59,239 bases of DNA from IMG/VR virus record IMGVR_UViG_3300033153_005246, positions 1-59,239 of that record; one strand, written 5' to 3'. The notes below the pieces were generated by a model that saw nothing but the letters and a program-made list of their open reading frames with translations, was not told the DNA's origin and did not search any database. Of the stretch, positions 42,323-51,248 are shown piece by piece; position 1 is the first letter of the stretch, and every line of letters starts with the position of its first letter. The translations under genes were made by a program, and so were the position numbers. This DNA is from a virus.

Positions 42323-43735
42323 CTAAAATGGTATATCATCTTCCATTCCAATATTTGTAGTATCAAATAAATTCGTATTTATCTTTTTCTTTTCTACAGG
42401 AATTTCTTCTATTTTATCATGGAATGTTTCCATAAATTCTAAAACATATGGATTGATTTTGATATCTTCATGTTTCAGATCTCTTTTCAATCCTATTCTT
42501 TCAAAATCAGAGAATCTACTTAATGCTACATAGACTAAATGGTCAGCAAATACTTTATAGCTAAAATCTACGTACCCTTCATGGAAAGTACACGACTGAG
42601 ATTTGTGTACCGTAAAAGAATATCCGAGAGTGCAGGGATATTGACTAAACCTACTCTTAACCTCTTGGGTCAATTTTCCCTTAATAAGCTTGTACTTATA
42701 TTCCTTAAACGTATAGTGTTCTATTTCTATTAAATGCCCTTTTATTTTTATCTCTATTAGTTTATCATTAATAACCCTTTCAAAGTGTCCCATTGTTCCA
42801 TTCTGAAATCTTTTAGCAGGATCATTAACCAGCATCATTAATTTGCAACCTTTCTTTAATTTTAAATGTACTGGAGCCATAAAATTCTTTGTATTGACAT
42901 TACCTACTATTCTTGCTTGAAAATGGTATTCTTTTTCCGTAATCTCAGCTAAAGCTTTATCGTTGATTTCTGCTACAATAGCATTAAAAGGAGCGATATG
43001 CACCCCTTCTGGAAATTCTCTCTTGTATCTCCTGTATGGAATACGTTTAGAATTTATTACTTCCAAATCTTTATCTGTTTGTTTTCCTACTCTTATTCTA
43101 TTCAGAATATCTTTGAATCCAGAATCGCTTTGCCTGTAAATTTTAGTGAACTCGATTCTATAGAATGTGTGTGCATTTTCTCTGTAAGCTTTACTGGCAA
43201 AAAAATAAGGATTTCCCCCATATCTATCATTATAGAAAAATATTTCCTCTTTGTTTTTACCTATAATAGGAGATAATTGCATAAGATCGCCTACACAAAT
43301 TAATTGTATTTTTCCGAAAACAACATCATTATTTTTTGCTTTCCTACACAAAGCATCCATTGTGTCAAATATGTCTGCTCTATTCATCGAGATTTCATCT
43401 ATACATATTTTATCTACTCTTTCCAGGATACTTCTTACATCTGGGTGTAAATAGACATCTTCTGGATCTTTGGGATGTACCCCAAGCCGAAAAGTGGAGT
43501 GAATTGTGCTGGCTTCTATCCGAGTTGCTGCTATGCCTGTGGGAGCTATATAAAGAGTTGTAATATTATTTATTTTATCTAAAGCTTTCATCAAATGAAT
43601 AAACTGAGATTTACCAGATCCGCTATTCCCTAATAATATGGTATTTCTTTTCTGCCTATATATTGTATCTAATGCATCATTCATTTGATCATTTATTTCC
43701 AAATGGCTAAAATTTTCTGGCAGGTCTAAATTCAT
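42323..43735 (-). CDS. SF1 helicase, PIF1/RecD2/Dda-like
   Basis: The 470-residue protein has Walker A LLGNSGSGKSQF (about 34-45), IAPTGIAATRI (motif Ia), ICIDEISMNRAD (motif II), ICVGDLMQLSPI (motif III), IYRQSDSGFKDIL (motif IV region) and GYSFTVHKSQSCTF with VYVALSRF (motifs V/VI). This order is typical of PIF1/Dda 5'-3' helicases, which help origin firing, clear proteins from DNA and assist recombination. The protein ends with a short basic tail and GMEDDIPF, the kind of acidic-hydrophobic tail used for SSB or clamp binding. Confidence 0.85.
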   Translation of the reverse strand: MNLDLPENFSHLEINDQMNDALDTIYRQKRNTILLGNSGSGKSQFIHLMKALDKINNITTLYIAPTGIAATRIEASTIHSTFRLGVHPKDPEDVYLHPDVRSILERVDKICIDEISMNRADIFDTMDALCRKAKNNDVVFGKIQLICVGDLMQLSPIIGKNKEEIFFYNDRYGGNPYFFASKAYRENAHTFYRIEFTKIYRQSDSGFKDILNRIRVGKQTDKDLEVINSKRIPYRRYKREFPEGVHIAPFNAIVAEINDKALAEITEKEYHFQARIVGNVNTKNFMAPVHLKLKKGCKLMMLVNDPAKRFQNGTMGHFERVINDKLIEIKIKGHLIEIEHYTFKEYKYKLIKGKLTQEVKSRFSQYPCTLGYSFTVHKSQSCTFHEGYVDFSYKVFADHLVYVALSRFSDFERIGLKRDLKHEDIKINPYVLEFMETFHDKIEEIPVEKKKINTNLFDTTNIGMEDDIPF

Positions 43736-43968
43736 TTATCTTCCTCTTCTCCATCTACTAAATATTTTAAATCAGCATAGTTTATTCTCTGTGTAAAAAG
43801 CAATAAAACTCTTATTAATTCAGTGCTTGTGGTATTTGGGAATTCTTCTCTAAAATCATTAAATAACATTTCAATTCTATATTCTAACTCATTAATTCTA
43901 TGTATTGGGTCTTCTTTATTTATTATCATTGACTTTCGTAATTCTTTCAATATATCCTTCTCATTCAT
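43732..43968 (-). CDS. Small helical protein
   Basis: The ATG (MNEKDILKELRK) with GGAGTG upstream gives 78 residues, helical and acidic, with no known motif. It overlaps the helicase start by four bases, so it is probably co-translated with it. Confidence 0.55.
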   Translation of the reverse strand: MNEKDILKELRKSMIINKEDPIHRINELEYRIEMLFNDFREEFPNTTSTELIRVLLLFTQRINYADLKYLVDGEEEDK

Positions 43969-44329
43969 CCCCACACTCCTTTTTCCAAAACAATTCCAAA
44001 GCCCCTACTTTAGCTTCGTCTTCATCTGTATAATCTCTAAAAAAGAAATCCTTATCTTTCTCATCCCAAACAAAAACACAACTAATACGATCACTTTCTA
44101 CGGCAATCCAATTCTGACCATTATACTTTCTATTAATACCTTCTATTGCTCTTTGTAATAAAAAGGGGAAGTAAACATCTATTTCAATATTCATTTCAGG
44201 AGGGAATATAAGTTTCTTTTTATTGGGAGCTAATAATACTATAGTATACTTTCCCATCCATAGATCTTTCTTTACAAATTCAAATCCAATGGCATTTTTT
44301 ACTATCCATTCAAGTAATTCAATATTCAT
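43961..44329 (-). CDS. Unknown phage protein
   Basis: The 122-residue protein starts with GGAGG upstream. It contains EWIVKNAIGFEFVKKDLWMG and GQNWIAVESDRISCVFVWDE, a mixed alpha/beta domain with no known function. It overlaps neighbours on both sides. Confidence 0.6.
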   Translation of the reverse strand: MNIELLEWIVKNAIGFEFVKKDLWMGKYTIVLLAPNKKKLIFPPEMNIEIDVYFPFLLQRAIEGINRKYNGQNWIAVESDRISCVFVWDEKDKDFFFRDYTDEDEAKVGALELFWKKECGDE

Positions 44330-44483
44330 TTATTTCCTCCATCATATCCCATAATTCTGCTAATTTCTCCAGTATATAGTTATTGAATGCAACTTGTTTC
44401 TCAATAGTAGTGCCATGCTTCACACCAAGTCGTTTTTCCATATACTCATTACCTTCTTTTCTAAATTTATCTATTGTTTTCAT
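44319..44483 (-). CDS. Small helical protein (54 aa)
   Basis: The ORF starts ATG after AGGAG, directly downstream of the sliding-clamp gene, and overlaps the next gene by 11 bases. The product is charged and helical (FNNYILEKLAELWDMMEEI). Function unknown. Confidence 0.6.
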   Translation of the reverse strand: MKTIDKFRKEGNEYMEKRLGVKHGTTIEKQVAFNNYILEKLAELWDMMEEINEY

Positions 44484-44491
44484 TATAACTC

Positions 44492-45544
44492 CTATAAATT
44501 TCCAATAGAAACAATCAATTCTATTCCATGTTCAACATTATAACAATACAGCATATTATACATAATGTTAAAATAGTCAAAATTTATGTAAACACTTTTG
44601 AAGTATTCTATACTAATTTTAAACTTATCTTTTTCACCCGCCGAATACTTATCAATATTTATTGATGCTCTAGTTTCCTGTGTTTTATCCTGATTATTTG
44701 CAACAACCAACATCCGACTTTCATTAATAATACTAACCTCTACTTTCTTATCTAAGTTTTTGTAGTTCAATAAAAATGTATCGATGAAATCTATATTTTC
44801 TTCCTTATTTACATAAATTGAGTAGTTATAATCCAGTTCTTCTGTAGCATTAGAAAATAAATCTTTATATGCAAATGCATTTTTCATATTATTGTTGCAA
44901 ACCAGTGTATAGTTATCCTTCCCAAAGAATAGGATATCATCAGAAACACCACACTTAGTAAAACCATTGCTTATTATGTGCTTTAAGGTTTCTCCCTCTA
45001 CAGCAAATGGAGCATCGAACTCTTCAGTAATCCCCATTTTTGTTATATTATACCTATCTGATGCAATCATTTCTCCATTTTCAAATATAATATTCCCATG
45101 TTTAACATCAGATTTATCATATTTAACGTACTGTTTGAAGAAAGGAGATATATCAGGAAAATCCTCCATCTCTGAATCTTTGCCTAACATTTTCTTTTTA
45201 TCTGAGGTTATGTTGGGCAAGGAAAAAGTATTTAAAGATTTTCCATTCCTGATCGTGAAAGCATTGTCGTCCTGTTTGGCAGTGATTTCTTCTTTCTTAA
45301 TCTTCTTAATCAGATTGAACAATTCCTTAGCTGGAAGAGCAATCTCCTCATCAATTATATCAAAATCTTCTGCAAGATTGCCATCATATTTATAGTGGTA
45401 TGCCATAACATCTGTATAGCACCAAATTACATTCTCTTTTGTATTAAAAAAAATATACTTAGCATCTTCAATGTAGTTGTTATCATTAAAAATAAACTTG
45501 AAATGATTAAGAATATCAAGAAGGTCTTTAGTCTTTATTTTCAT
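44492..45544 (-). CDS. DNA sliding clamp candidate (DnaN-like)
   Basis: The 350-residue protein is close to the length of bacterial beta clamps. It has repeating beta-alpha-beta stretches and IASDRYNITKMGITEEF, which resembles the 'TDG.RL' turn of DnaN domain 2. The C-terminal strands (KFKISIEYFKSVYINFDY and ELIVSIGN) match the last domain, whose surface binds partners. The presence of a clamp loader and a family A polymerase makes a clamp expected. Identity rests on length, pattern and context. Confidence 0.6.
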   Translation of the reverse strand: MKIKTKDLLDILNHFKFIFNDNNYIEDAKYIFFNTKENVIWCYTDVMAYHYKYDGNLAEDFDIIDEEIALPAKELFNLIKKIKKEEITAKQDDNAFTIRNGKSLNTFSLPNITSDKKKMLGKDSEMEDFPDISPFFKQYVKYDKSDVKHGNIIFENGEMIASDRYNITKMGITEEFDAPFAVEGETLKHIISNGFTKCGVSDDILFFGKDNYTLVCNNNMKNAFAYKDLFSNATEELDYNYSIYVNKEENIDFIDTFLLNYKNLDKKVEVSIINESRMLVVANNQDKTQETRASINIDKYSAGEKDKFKISIEYFKSVYINFDYFNIMYNMLYCYNVEHGIELIVSIGNL

Positions 45545-45547
45545 TTA

Positions 45548-45931
45548 TTACACTCCCCCACTATTTAAATACGTAGCATAATCTTCATAACATTCAGAAG
45601 AACAAAGAGGATTATATTCACTTTTATTACTCATTATAAATTCTCCGCAGTTAACACACTTGCCTACAGGAACAGGATCATCTTCGCCAATCTCCTGATA
45701 ACTATGTACAGCATATCCTGTGTATTGTTTTGCTGTTGGATCAATTACATTTCCATCTTCATCTTTCAGCCACATATGCTGATATTTTTTCATATTGCTT
45801 AATATCACAAATCCTTTCGCAATTAATAATTCTGGAAACTTCATTTGCATTCTGTTACTTTGCTCTTTACATTTTCCAAACGAATCTTTTAATGGGATAT
45901 CTGCTATCCATTCTTTATATTCAATATTCAT
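45548..45931 (-). CDS. Unknown protein with C-terminal zinc site
   Basis: The 127-residue protein's middle reads YQHMWLKDEDGNVIDPTAKQY, a domain pattern seen in many phage proteins. A zinc site follows (VGKCVNCGEFI and LCSSEC). It precedes the clamp gene. The function of this domain is not established to my knowledge. Confidence 0.6.
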   Translation of the reverse strand: MNIEYKEWIADIPLKDSFGKCKEQSNRMQMKFPELLIAKGFVILSNMKKYQHMWLKDEDGNVIDPTAKQYTGYAVHSYQEIGEDDPVPVGKCVNCGEFIMSNKSEYNPLCSSECYEDYATYLNSGGV

Positions 45932-46540
45932 TTATTCTCCTTTACAAATAAGTTTAATTAAAGTATCTACAACATTATCTTCCAGAATGCTTTGATCTTT
46001 TCTAACTAATCTAATAAACTCTGTTTTCATATAAGCTGTAATGCTCTCAATTTCTAATAGTGATAGAATAATCTCTACAGGAAGCTCATCATTATTAGTA
46101 GCTCTTTCTAAATGAATATCTAAGAAATGAGTAAATACAAAATTTATACTTTTACAAATATCAGAATTTATACTCATTTTAAAGAGGAATGTTGAAACAG
46201 TTTCTTGTGTTACATCAATATGAGATTTTTGATAACGAATTTTCTCCATAAACTTTCTTTCTGTAAACCATTTTGCATACTCAGGGTTTTCTTCAGTAAG
46301 ATCATTATATTTTTCCAGCCATATAGAAGCTGATCTCTTAAGTATAGGATCACCACCAGAAGAACATGATCCCATTGAGGCAAAACGCCCATCTGTACAA
46401 TGCTCCCCTTGTACAGATTTTCTGAAAGGACATTCCTCACAGTGTATTCCTACACAACTTCCCCTCTTTTCCAACTTTTTACAAATTTCTGCATCTTCTA
46501 AATTAATTTTAATGTTATCATATATTTCTTTATCTGTCAT
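45932..46540 (-). CDS. Cys-cluster protein, unknown
   Basis: The 202-residue protein has an N-terminal cluster (KRGSCVGIHCEECPF with a further Cys in EHCTDGR, about 27-50) that could bind zinc or an Fe-S cluster, and a helical remainder. First gene after the promoter at 46560-46588. Function unknown. Confidence 0.55.
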   Translation of the reverse strand: MTDKEIYDNIKINLEDAEICKKLEKRGSCVGIHCEECPFRKSVQGEHCTDGRFASMGSCSSGGDPILKRSASIWLEKYNDLTEENPEYAKWFTERKFMEKIRYQKSHIDVTQETVSTFLFKMSINSDICKSINFVFTHFLDIHLERATNNDELPVEIILSLLEIESITAYMKTEFIRLVRKDQSILEDNVVDTLIKLICKGE

Positions 46541-46559
46541 TTATTTCTCCTTATAATTC

Positions 46560-46588
46560 AATATAGCATAATTTTATTTATTTGTCAA
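46560..46588 (-). promoter_or_regulatory. Sigma70-type promoter
   Basis: On the - strand: -35 TTGACA (46583-46588), 17-bp spacer, -10 TATATT (46560-46565). It drives the Cys-cluster, zinc and clamp genes. Confidence 0.85.
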
Positions 46589-46591
46589 GGA

Positions 46592-47119
46592 TTATATTAA
46601 TCCTTCCATTGCTCCAGTTAGAATTTCCACATAAGGCATATAATCTGTCCCATATAAAATTAACAAAGTATATTCCAGTGTACTCTGTGGAATCTTCTTT
46701 CCATTCAAGAAATTACCAATCCCAAAATTATAACATGCAAAGGTATCAAACCAATTCCCATTCAATCTATCATTCAAATGTCTCAGGTACGCCGCACCCA
46801 TTTTGATATTTGTTTCTTTATCATACAAATCAATCGGAATCCCATTATTGAATTTATCAGCAAAGTATTCCGTGTTTACTGTATTGATCTGGGAGTACCC
46901 TATGCTCTGTGTTCCATTGTTTTCATATCTAATGGCATCCCCATTATACTGGCTTTCCAGTTTGTGAAGTCGTGATAGATATTTAATTGGAATATTGTAC
47001 TCCCTACTAACATCAATAATAATCTGCCTGTCTTCCCTTGGATACTGTTTCAGGAATAAGTCTTCTGCAAATGTTGTGTACCCTGCTAAAATAAATAATA
47101 AAATAAAAATAATTCTCAT
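46592..47119 (-). CDS. Exported lytic transglycosylase (SLT domain)
   Basis: The 175-residue protein has a signal peptide (RIIFILLFILAGYTTFAED) with a likely cleavage after about residue 18. The SLT domain has the catalytic Glu in LSRLHKLESQYNGDAI, then QSIGYSQINTVN and KMGAAYLRHLNDRLNGNW, and ends with CYNFGIGNF. It cleaves the glycan strands of peptidoglycan from the periplasm. It has its own promoter in the early arm, away from the lysis cassette, so it could prepare the wall for infection or lysis, or block superinfection. Confidence 0.85.
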   Translation of the reverse strand: MRIIFILLFILAGYTTFAEDLFLKQYPREDRQIIIDVSREYNIPIKYLSRLHKLESQYNGDAIRYENNGTQSIGYSQINTVNTEYFADKFNNGIPIDLYDKETNIKMGAAYLRHLNDRLNGNWFDTFACYNFGIGNFLNGKKIPQSTLEYTLLILYGTDYMPYVEILTGAMEGLI

Positions 47120-47152
47120 AATTAAAAATCCCTTTATACTAATATAAGGGGA

Positions 47153-47181
47153 ATTGTAACACAGTTTGTTTTATTTGTCAA
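47153..47181 (-). promoter_or_regulatory. Sigma70-type promoter
   Basis: On the - strand: -35 TTGACA (47176-47181), 17-bp spacer, -10 TACAAT (47153-47158), directly upstream of the transglycosylase gene and overlapping the end of the cytosine methyltransferase. Confidence 0.8.
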
Positions 47182-48610
47182 GAGGTTTAAATAAATTTGT
47201 AAAAACAGCTTCTAACATGGGAACCACTATCCCTCTTCCAGCACGCTCATATAGTTTTGTATTAGATAGTCCTCCAATTTCTTTGGTTTTTTCAAAATCT
47301 TCATCATGATATCCCATCAATCTCCAACATTCTAAAGGAGTTAATCTTCTTACTTTAAAATTCACATACAACATACTATCTGATTTTACTGTAATTAAAG
47401 AATTAGATACATTGTCTTTTCTTGTTTCTATCTGTTTTTTAATAACCCCATTCTCATTTCGTCTTCCTCTAGAGGCTACTCCAACCACAACATTATCTTT
47501 TTGTACTGTAGATAAAGTGTTGGTAACATCTGGATTTTGATTTATCTCTAATATTTGCACAGTAGGTAGTCCTTTTTCTCTGCTTTTAGGATTATCTGGA
47601 TTTCTTCCAACTATCCTTCCTGCTTGCATAATTTTTGGCTGTCTATTTCCCCCATTCATACTATTTAAAGTTGGAGATAATCCTTCTTCCGAATATATTC
47701 TTGTATTTGCATGTTTTTTATCGTCTATATTTCCTACTTGAATTAGTGTTCTTTTTTTCTTTTCTATAGATGTTCCTTTATAGTAATGAGTGTCCAAATA
47801 ACAATCAATTTCTTGATTGGGAAGATTGTCAGTAATGTGTTTATATTTATCTGGATTGATAAAATATTTCTCACCTACTTCTCCCTCAAGAATTTCTTTT
47901 AAAGAGACATCCACACTATTATTTGTAGGCATATGGAAATTATCATTATCATGTTCTTTCAAAATTGAAATCATAATAACTCTTTCCCGATTCTGAGGTA
48001 CACCATAATGTTTCCCATTCAACACTGACCAATAAGAATTATACTCGTAGGAATCTAACAGAGAAATCCAATCTTTAAAATCTTGTATATGGTTCTTCCC
48101 TACCAGATTCTTTACATTCTCCATCATAAGATATGTGGGAAGTTTATGTTTAATAATCCTATCACATTCCCATAATAAAGAAGACTGTGTACCACTCCCT
48201 CGTTTTAAACCCTCTTGTCTTCCGGCTATTGACACACTTTTACAAGGATACGAATATGTAAACATATCAAAATCTGGTAATTTAGTTTCATCAATCTTTC
48301 TTATATCTCCCCAATTTTTGTTTCTCTTATGAGCAACATACATTTTTGTAACATCTTTCAATCCTCTGGGAATTTCATTTTTGTATGTAGAAAAATTATA
48401 ACCAATATTACATCTCTCAAACTCTTCTACCATTTCTTCTTTTGATGAGATCTCTACTTCCATCTCCTGATCATTATGAATAGCATCATATGCTATTAGA
48501 GCATATCTATCTACTTCTGACATTCCAACTAATTCAAAATCTACACCAATATTTTTTAAAGCCATCTCAGGACTTCCTACTCCAGTAAATGTGCTAAATA
48601 ATTTAATCAC
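47171..48610 (-). CDS. DNA cytosine-C5 methyltransferase
   Basis: The 479-residue protein starts at GTG, overlapping the upstream stop by four bases. Motif I is KLFSTFTGVGSPEMAL, motif IV TYSYPCKSVSIAG (with the catalytic Cys), motif VI MMENVKNLV and motif VIII YGVPQNRERVIMI. Motif X is near the C-terminus (SNTKLYERAGRGIVVPML). The target-recognition region is about 200 residues. It methylates phage or host DNA; no cognate nuclease is present. Confidence 0.85.
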   Translation of the reverse strand: MIKLFSTFTGVGSPEMALKNIGVDFELVGMSEVDRYALIAYDAIHNDQEMEVEISSKEEMVEEFERCNIGYNFSTYKNEIPRGLKDVTKMYVAHKRNKNWGDIRKIDETKLPDFDMFTYSYPCKSVSIAGRQEGLKRGSGTQSSLLWECDRIIKHKLPTYLMMENVKNLVGKNHIQDFKDWISLLDSYEYNSYWSVLNGKHYGVPQNRERVIMISILKEHDNDNFHMPTNNSVDVSLKEILEGEVGEKYFINPDKYKHITDNLPNQEIDCYLDTHYYKGTSIEKKKRTLIQVGNIDDKKHANTRIYSEEGLSPTLNSMNGGNRQPKIMQAGRIVGRNPDNPKSREKGLPTVQILEINQNPDVTNTLSTVQKDNVVVGVASRGRRNENGVIKKQIETRKDNVSNSLITVKSDSMLYVNFKVRRLTPLECWRLMGYHDEDFEKTKEIGGLSNTKLYERAGRGIVVPMLEAVFTNLFKPLDK

Positions 48611-49311
48611 TCTTTAACTCCTATCCATCCAGCAAAATTTAAATATCTCCAAAAACAATCGACGTAATTAAAACCAGCCGAATAAAGCATATCTTCATTC
48701 CACTTCGCAGTCATTGGTACTAACACCCCTTCTAAAGACAATCGTTTCCTAGCAATATCTTCACTGGAATATCCATTATCTTCTTTCATCTGATAATATT
48801 TCTTTAAAAGAACATCATCAATTAAGGCTGAGTTTCCAAGAATTTTTTCAACTAAAATTATTACACCGCCCTTCTCCGTAGATTCGTAAATTTTTCTTAA
48901 TAATCTTTGTCGATATTCTATTGGAATAAATTGTAAAGTCAAAACACACAATGTAACTGAAGATCTACATTCAGGATAGTCGAATCTCAAGTCTACATTT
49001 TTAAAATCAACTATACTCCAAAGATCAGGGTAATTATCTTCAATTTCTTTAAGCATGTTATCAGAAGTATCTATGCCTATTAAGTTATTTGTTTTAGTAA
49101 ATTTGGTTGCTAAACGAGATATAGCATCTCCTCTTGAGCATCCCAGATCTACTATAGATGTTCTTGGTTGTACATATTCTATAGCTATATTGTGAACTAA
49201 CTCCCTCATAGCCCTGTATTGAGGGATAGATCGTTCCAGCATATTATCAAAGACTTTTGATACATCCTCATCGAACTCCCACTTCCCTTCTGGTCTGTAA
49301 TCATCTTTCAT
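48607..49311 (-). CDS. SAM-dependent class I methyltransferase
   Basis: The 234-residue protein has motif I TSIVDLGCSRGDAISRL (about 56-72), acidic LIGIDTSDNML and SVTLCVLTLQFIPIEYRQRL. It resembles small-molecule or tRNA (CmoA-like) methyltransferases more than DNA enzymes, because no NPPY/DPPY motif is present. Substrate unknown. It forms a unit with the cytosine methyltransferase. Confidence 0.7.
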   Translation of the reverse strand: MKDDYRPEGKWEFDEDVSKVFDNMLERSIPQYRAMRELVHNIAIEYVQPRTSIVDLGCSRGDAISRLATKFTKTNNLIGIDTSDNMLKEIEDNYPDLWSIVDFKNVDLRFDYPECRSSVTLCVLTLQFIPIEYRQRLLRKIYESTEKGGVIILVEKILGNSALIDDVLLKKYYQMKEDNGYSSEDIARKRLSLEGVLVPMTAKWNEDMLYSAGFNYVDCFWRYLNFAGWIGVKE

Positions 49312-49321
49312 ATTCTCTCCT

Positions 49322-50029
49322 TTATTCTCTTATAAACGGATATGGGTCTATAGGAATCCATTGTTCTCCAGAATACACTTCAATTTGAAAATGAAGATGT
49401 ATACCATCACTAAATCCCGTAGAACCCATCCACATAATGCCCGTATCTGATGTAACAAGTTCACCAGTAATTCCTGCATAATAGATCTTCTCTCCATGCG
49501 CATACATTGATCTTACTCTATCAGAATGTCTTACATAAATCACTTTTCCAAAAACTTCATCCATACCGTGATGTACAACTTCCCCGTCTCCAATAGGTGT
49601 AATCATCCAATCATCTGTGTCTGAAACAATATCGATTCCGGTGTGATCATCTCTCAATCGTCCATGAAAACCTATGCTTTCTCCAAAATGAGCTGTTACA
49701 GAAAAAGGAACTCTAAGTGGAGAGCCACGTGGAATTTCTTTAATTAACTCATGTATCTCATTAGGTGACAAGAGATCCTTTAGAGGATCAAGGACAGCTC
49801 GAATTCGCACGTTCTCCTCTAACTGGGTATAGTCTTCCTTTAGCTCACCATAACCCCGTAGCGACTGCTGTAATGCTATAGCATATTCATCCACCTCTGC
49901 CAACCTATCTTGTGAAGCACTCAATTTTTTATGCAGCAAAACTATCTCACACGCTTGAATAACAAATAATCCCAACAGAATAACTGTCAGGATCATTGCC
50001 AATTTTAAAATAGGTATTTTCAAATCCAA
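49322..50029 (-). CDS. Membrane-anchored M23 peptidase with coiled coil
   Basis: The 235-residue protein starts at TTG with AAGGGG upstream. It has an N-terminal membrane helix (about 6-27), a periplasmic coiled coil (30-75), and an M23 domain with metal ligands in RDDHTGIDIV and HLHFQIEV plus SMYAHGEKI. M23 enzymes cut peptide cross-links in peptidoglycan. The anchor-coil-M23 layout resembles bacterial cell-wall regulators such as NlpD/EnvC types rather than a free endolysin. It overlaps the upstream methyltransferase gene by ten bases. Confidence 0.85.
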   Translation of the reverse strand: MDLKIPILKLAMILTVILLGLFVIQACEIVLLHKKLSASQDRLAEVDEYAIALQQSLRGYGELKEDYTQLEENVRIRAVLDPLKDLLSPNEIHELIKEIPRGSPLRVPFSVTAHFGESIGFHGRLRDDHTGIDIVSDTDDWMITPIGDGEVVHHGMDEVFGKVIYVRHSDRVRSMYAHGEKIYYAGITGELVTSDTGIMWMGSTGFSDGIHLHFQIEVYSGEQWIPIDPYPFIRE

Positions 50030-50715
50030 TTCCCCTTTCCATCGGGGAAAACTTCTATTAATGACTCTTCAATACCATATGTGTATACCCAAGTCTTTTC
50101 CCATTGACCCCATTCCTTACTTTCTCCAGTATGAATGTTTTTAAATTTTCTTTTATATTGTCCTAATTTAGTATATTTTTGAACATCTATAAAATCTATT
50201 TGAGGTTTTCCTTTATACCCCTGTTCCCACACAAACCAGCCAGTGCAGAGGGCACCCACATGAAATAATCCATCATCTCTCAATGGTGTTTGGTAGTCTA
50301 CATATCTTGTAAACACATAAATATTCTTTAATGTATCCCAAATTCCAGATTCAAATCTTGACTGTGTGCCAAAGTAATTAGTTCTGCCAAGCATTATTGT
50401 TTTATTGGCAGATAATTCTTTTCCTTTACTTACAAATTTATCCCACAAAGAAAATGGGGGATTTGTCATAATATCACCATTGTGTTTTTCTGTTGTCTTA
50501 AGAAAATTAGTTCCGGTGAGAATATCTGTTGCTCTATACTCTATATTGTGTTCTTTAAATACATCAGTAATTGCACCATACCCACTTGCAGGTTCCCATA
50601 CATTATTTACTTTTTCTACTTTTAAAAGTTCTGTTGTTAGGGATTTGGGTGTGTGGTATAGATCACCGCCCGGTCTTTCTGATGCTGATTTTCTATTTGC
50701 GTATGCTTTTCCCAT
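50020..50715 (-). CDS. N6-adenine DNA methyltransferase-like protein
   Basis: The 231-residue protein opens with a basic segment, then NVWEPASGYGAITDVF (SAM site) and DIMTNPPFSLWDKFV (catalytic NPPF). The C-terminal part ends KGNWI. This is a small Dam-like or phage adenine methyltransferase. First gene after the promoter at 50743-50771, with AGGAGG upstream. Confidence 0.75.
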   Translation of the reverse strand: MGKAYANRKSASERPGGDLYHTPKSLTTELLKVEKVNNVWEPASGYGAITDVFKEHNIEYRATDILTGTNFLKTTEKHNGDIMTNPPFSLWDKFVSKGKELSANKTIMLGRTNYFGTQSRFESGIWDTLKNIYVFTRYVDYQTPLRDDGLFHVGALCTGWFVWEQGYKGKPQIDFIDVQKYTKLGQYKRKFKNIHTGESKEWGQWEKTWVYTYGIEESLIEVFPDGKGNWI

Positions 50716-50742
50716 TATTCCTCCTTTTATTTATTGAATGTG

Positions 50743-50771
50743 ATACTAATATAATTTTTAGAGATTGTCAA
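50743..50771 (-). promoter_or_regulatory. Sigma70-type promoter
   Basis: On the - strand: -35 TTGACA (50766-50771), 17-bp spacer, -10 TAGTAT (50743-50748). It overlaps the 3' end of the frameshifted gene and drives the adenine methyltransferase, M23 and cytosine methyltransferase operon. Confidence 0.75.
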
Positions 50772-51109
50772 GTATTTTTCTTTTCTTTTTAATAATATTA
50801 TTATACCAAGTCTTATAAGATTTATCTAAGTGCTCTAATTCAGGGTGATCTTTTAAGACTACTTCCGTGATTTCATCATATAACGTTTCGGCATTTTCTG
50901 GTAATGTTGTTCCTTTTGTCCCATTATCACTAGATTTTAACAGTTGTTGAGGTCTTGTCTTTATGAAAATGTTCCCATAACTTATAATCACCACAATAAG
51001 CACACTGTCTACCATGTGCATCTACTATCCCTTTATATTTCCCCATAATGATCCACTTTGTTTTCCTTTCAGTTTTGGGTGTTCTGTGAATCCCATCAGT
51101 TATTGCCAA
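50758..51109 (-). pseudogene. Frameshifted small zinc/helical protein gene
   Basis: A TTG with AAAAGGAG upstream opens 59 codons (including DAHGRQCAYCGDYKLWEHFH, a zinc-knuckle-like motif). The frame stops, but the +1 frame continues (SSDNGTKGTTLPENAETLYD, then VLKDHPELEHLDKSYKTW). Removing one A from the four-A run (complement of 50935-50938) would fuse them into one protein of about 116 residues. Its shortened paralogue is at 16334-16478. This may be a recent mutation, a sequencing indel or, less likely, programmed frameshifting. Confidence 0.5.
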
Positions 51110-51110
51110 A

Positions 51111-51248
51111 TTATTTCTCCTTTTCATAACATTCTATTTTATGCTCAAGTTCTTCAATACGAGTGTATTTAACTGCTAATTCTACTAATGAATTATTTAT
51201 TGTATTCTTCAACTCTTGAAAATATTCCTCATATTGATCTGCTGATGC
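51111..51248 (-). other. In-frame open stretch after the stop of the next gene
   Basis: Forty-five sense codons continue in the same frame directly after the TAA of the zinc-ribbon gene (51249-51611) and end at another TAA. The stretch encodes a helical, charged segment (DQYEEYFQELKNTINNSLVE) with no start codon or ribosome-binding site of its own. It looks like the former C-terminus of that gene after a nonsense mutation. Confidence 0.4.

Noticed and set aside
50930-50960. Programmed ribosomal frameshift joining the two halves of the small zinc/helical gene
   Set aside because: A +1 shift is needed, the site lacks a recognised slippery motif or stimulatory structure, and its paralogue is clearly decayed, so mutation or an indel is more likely.
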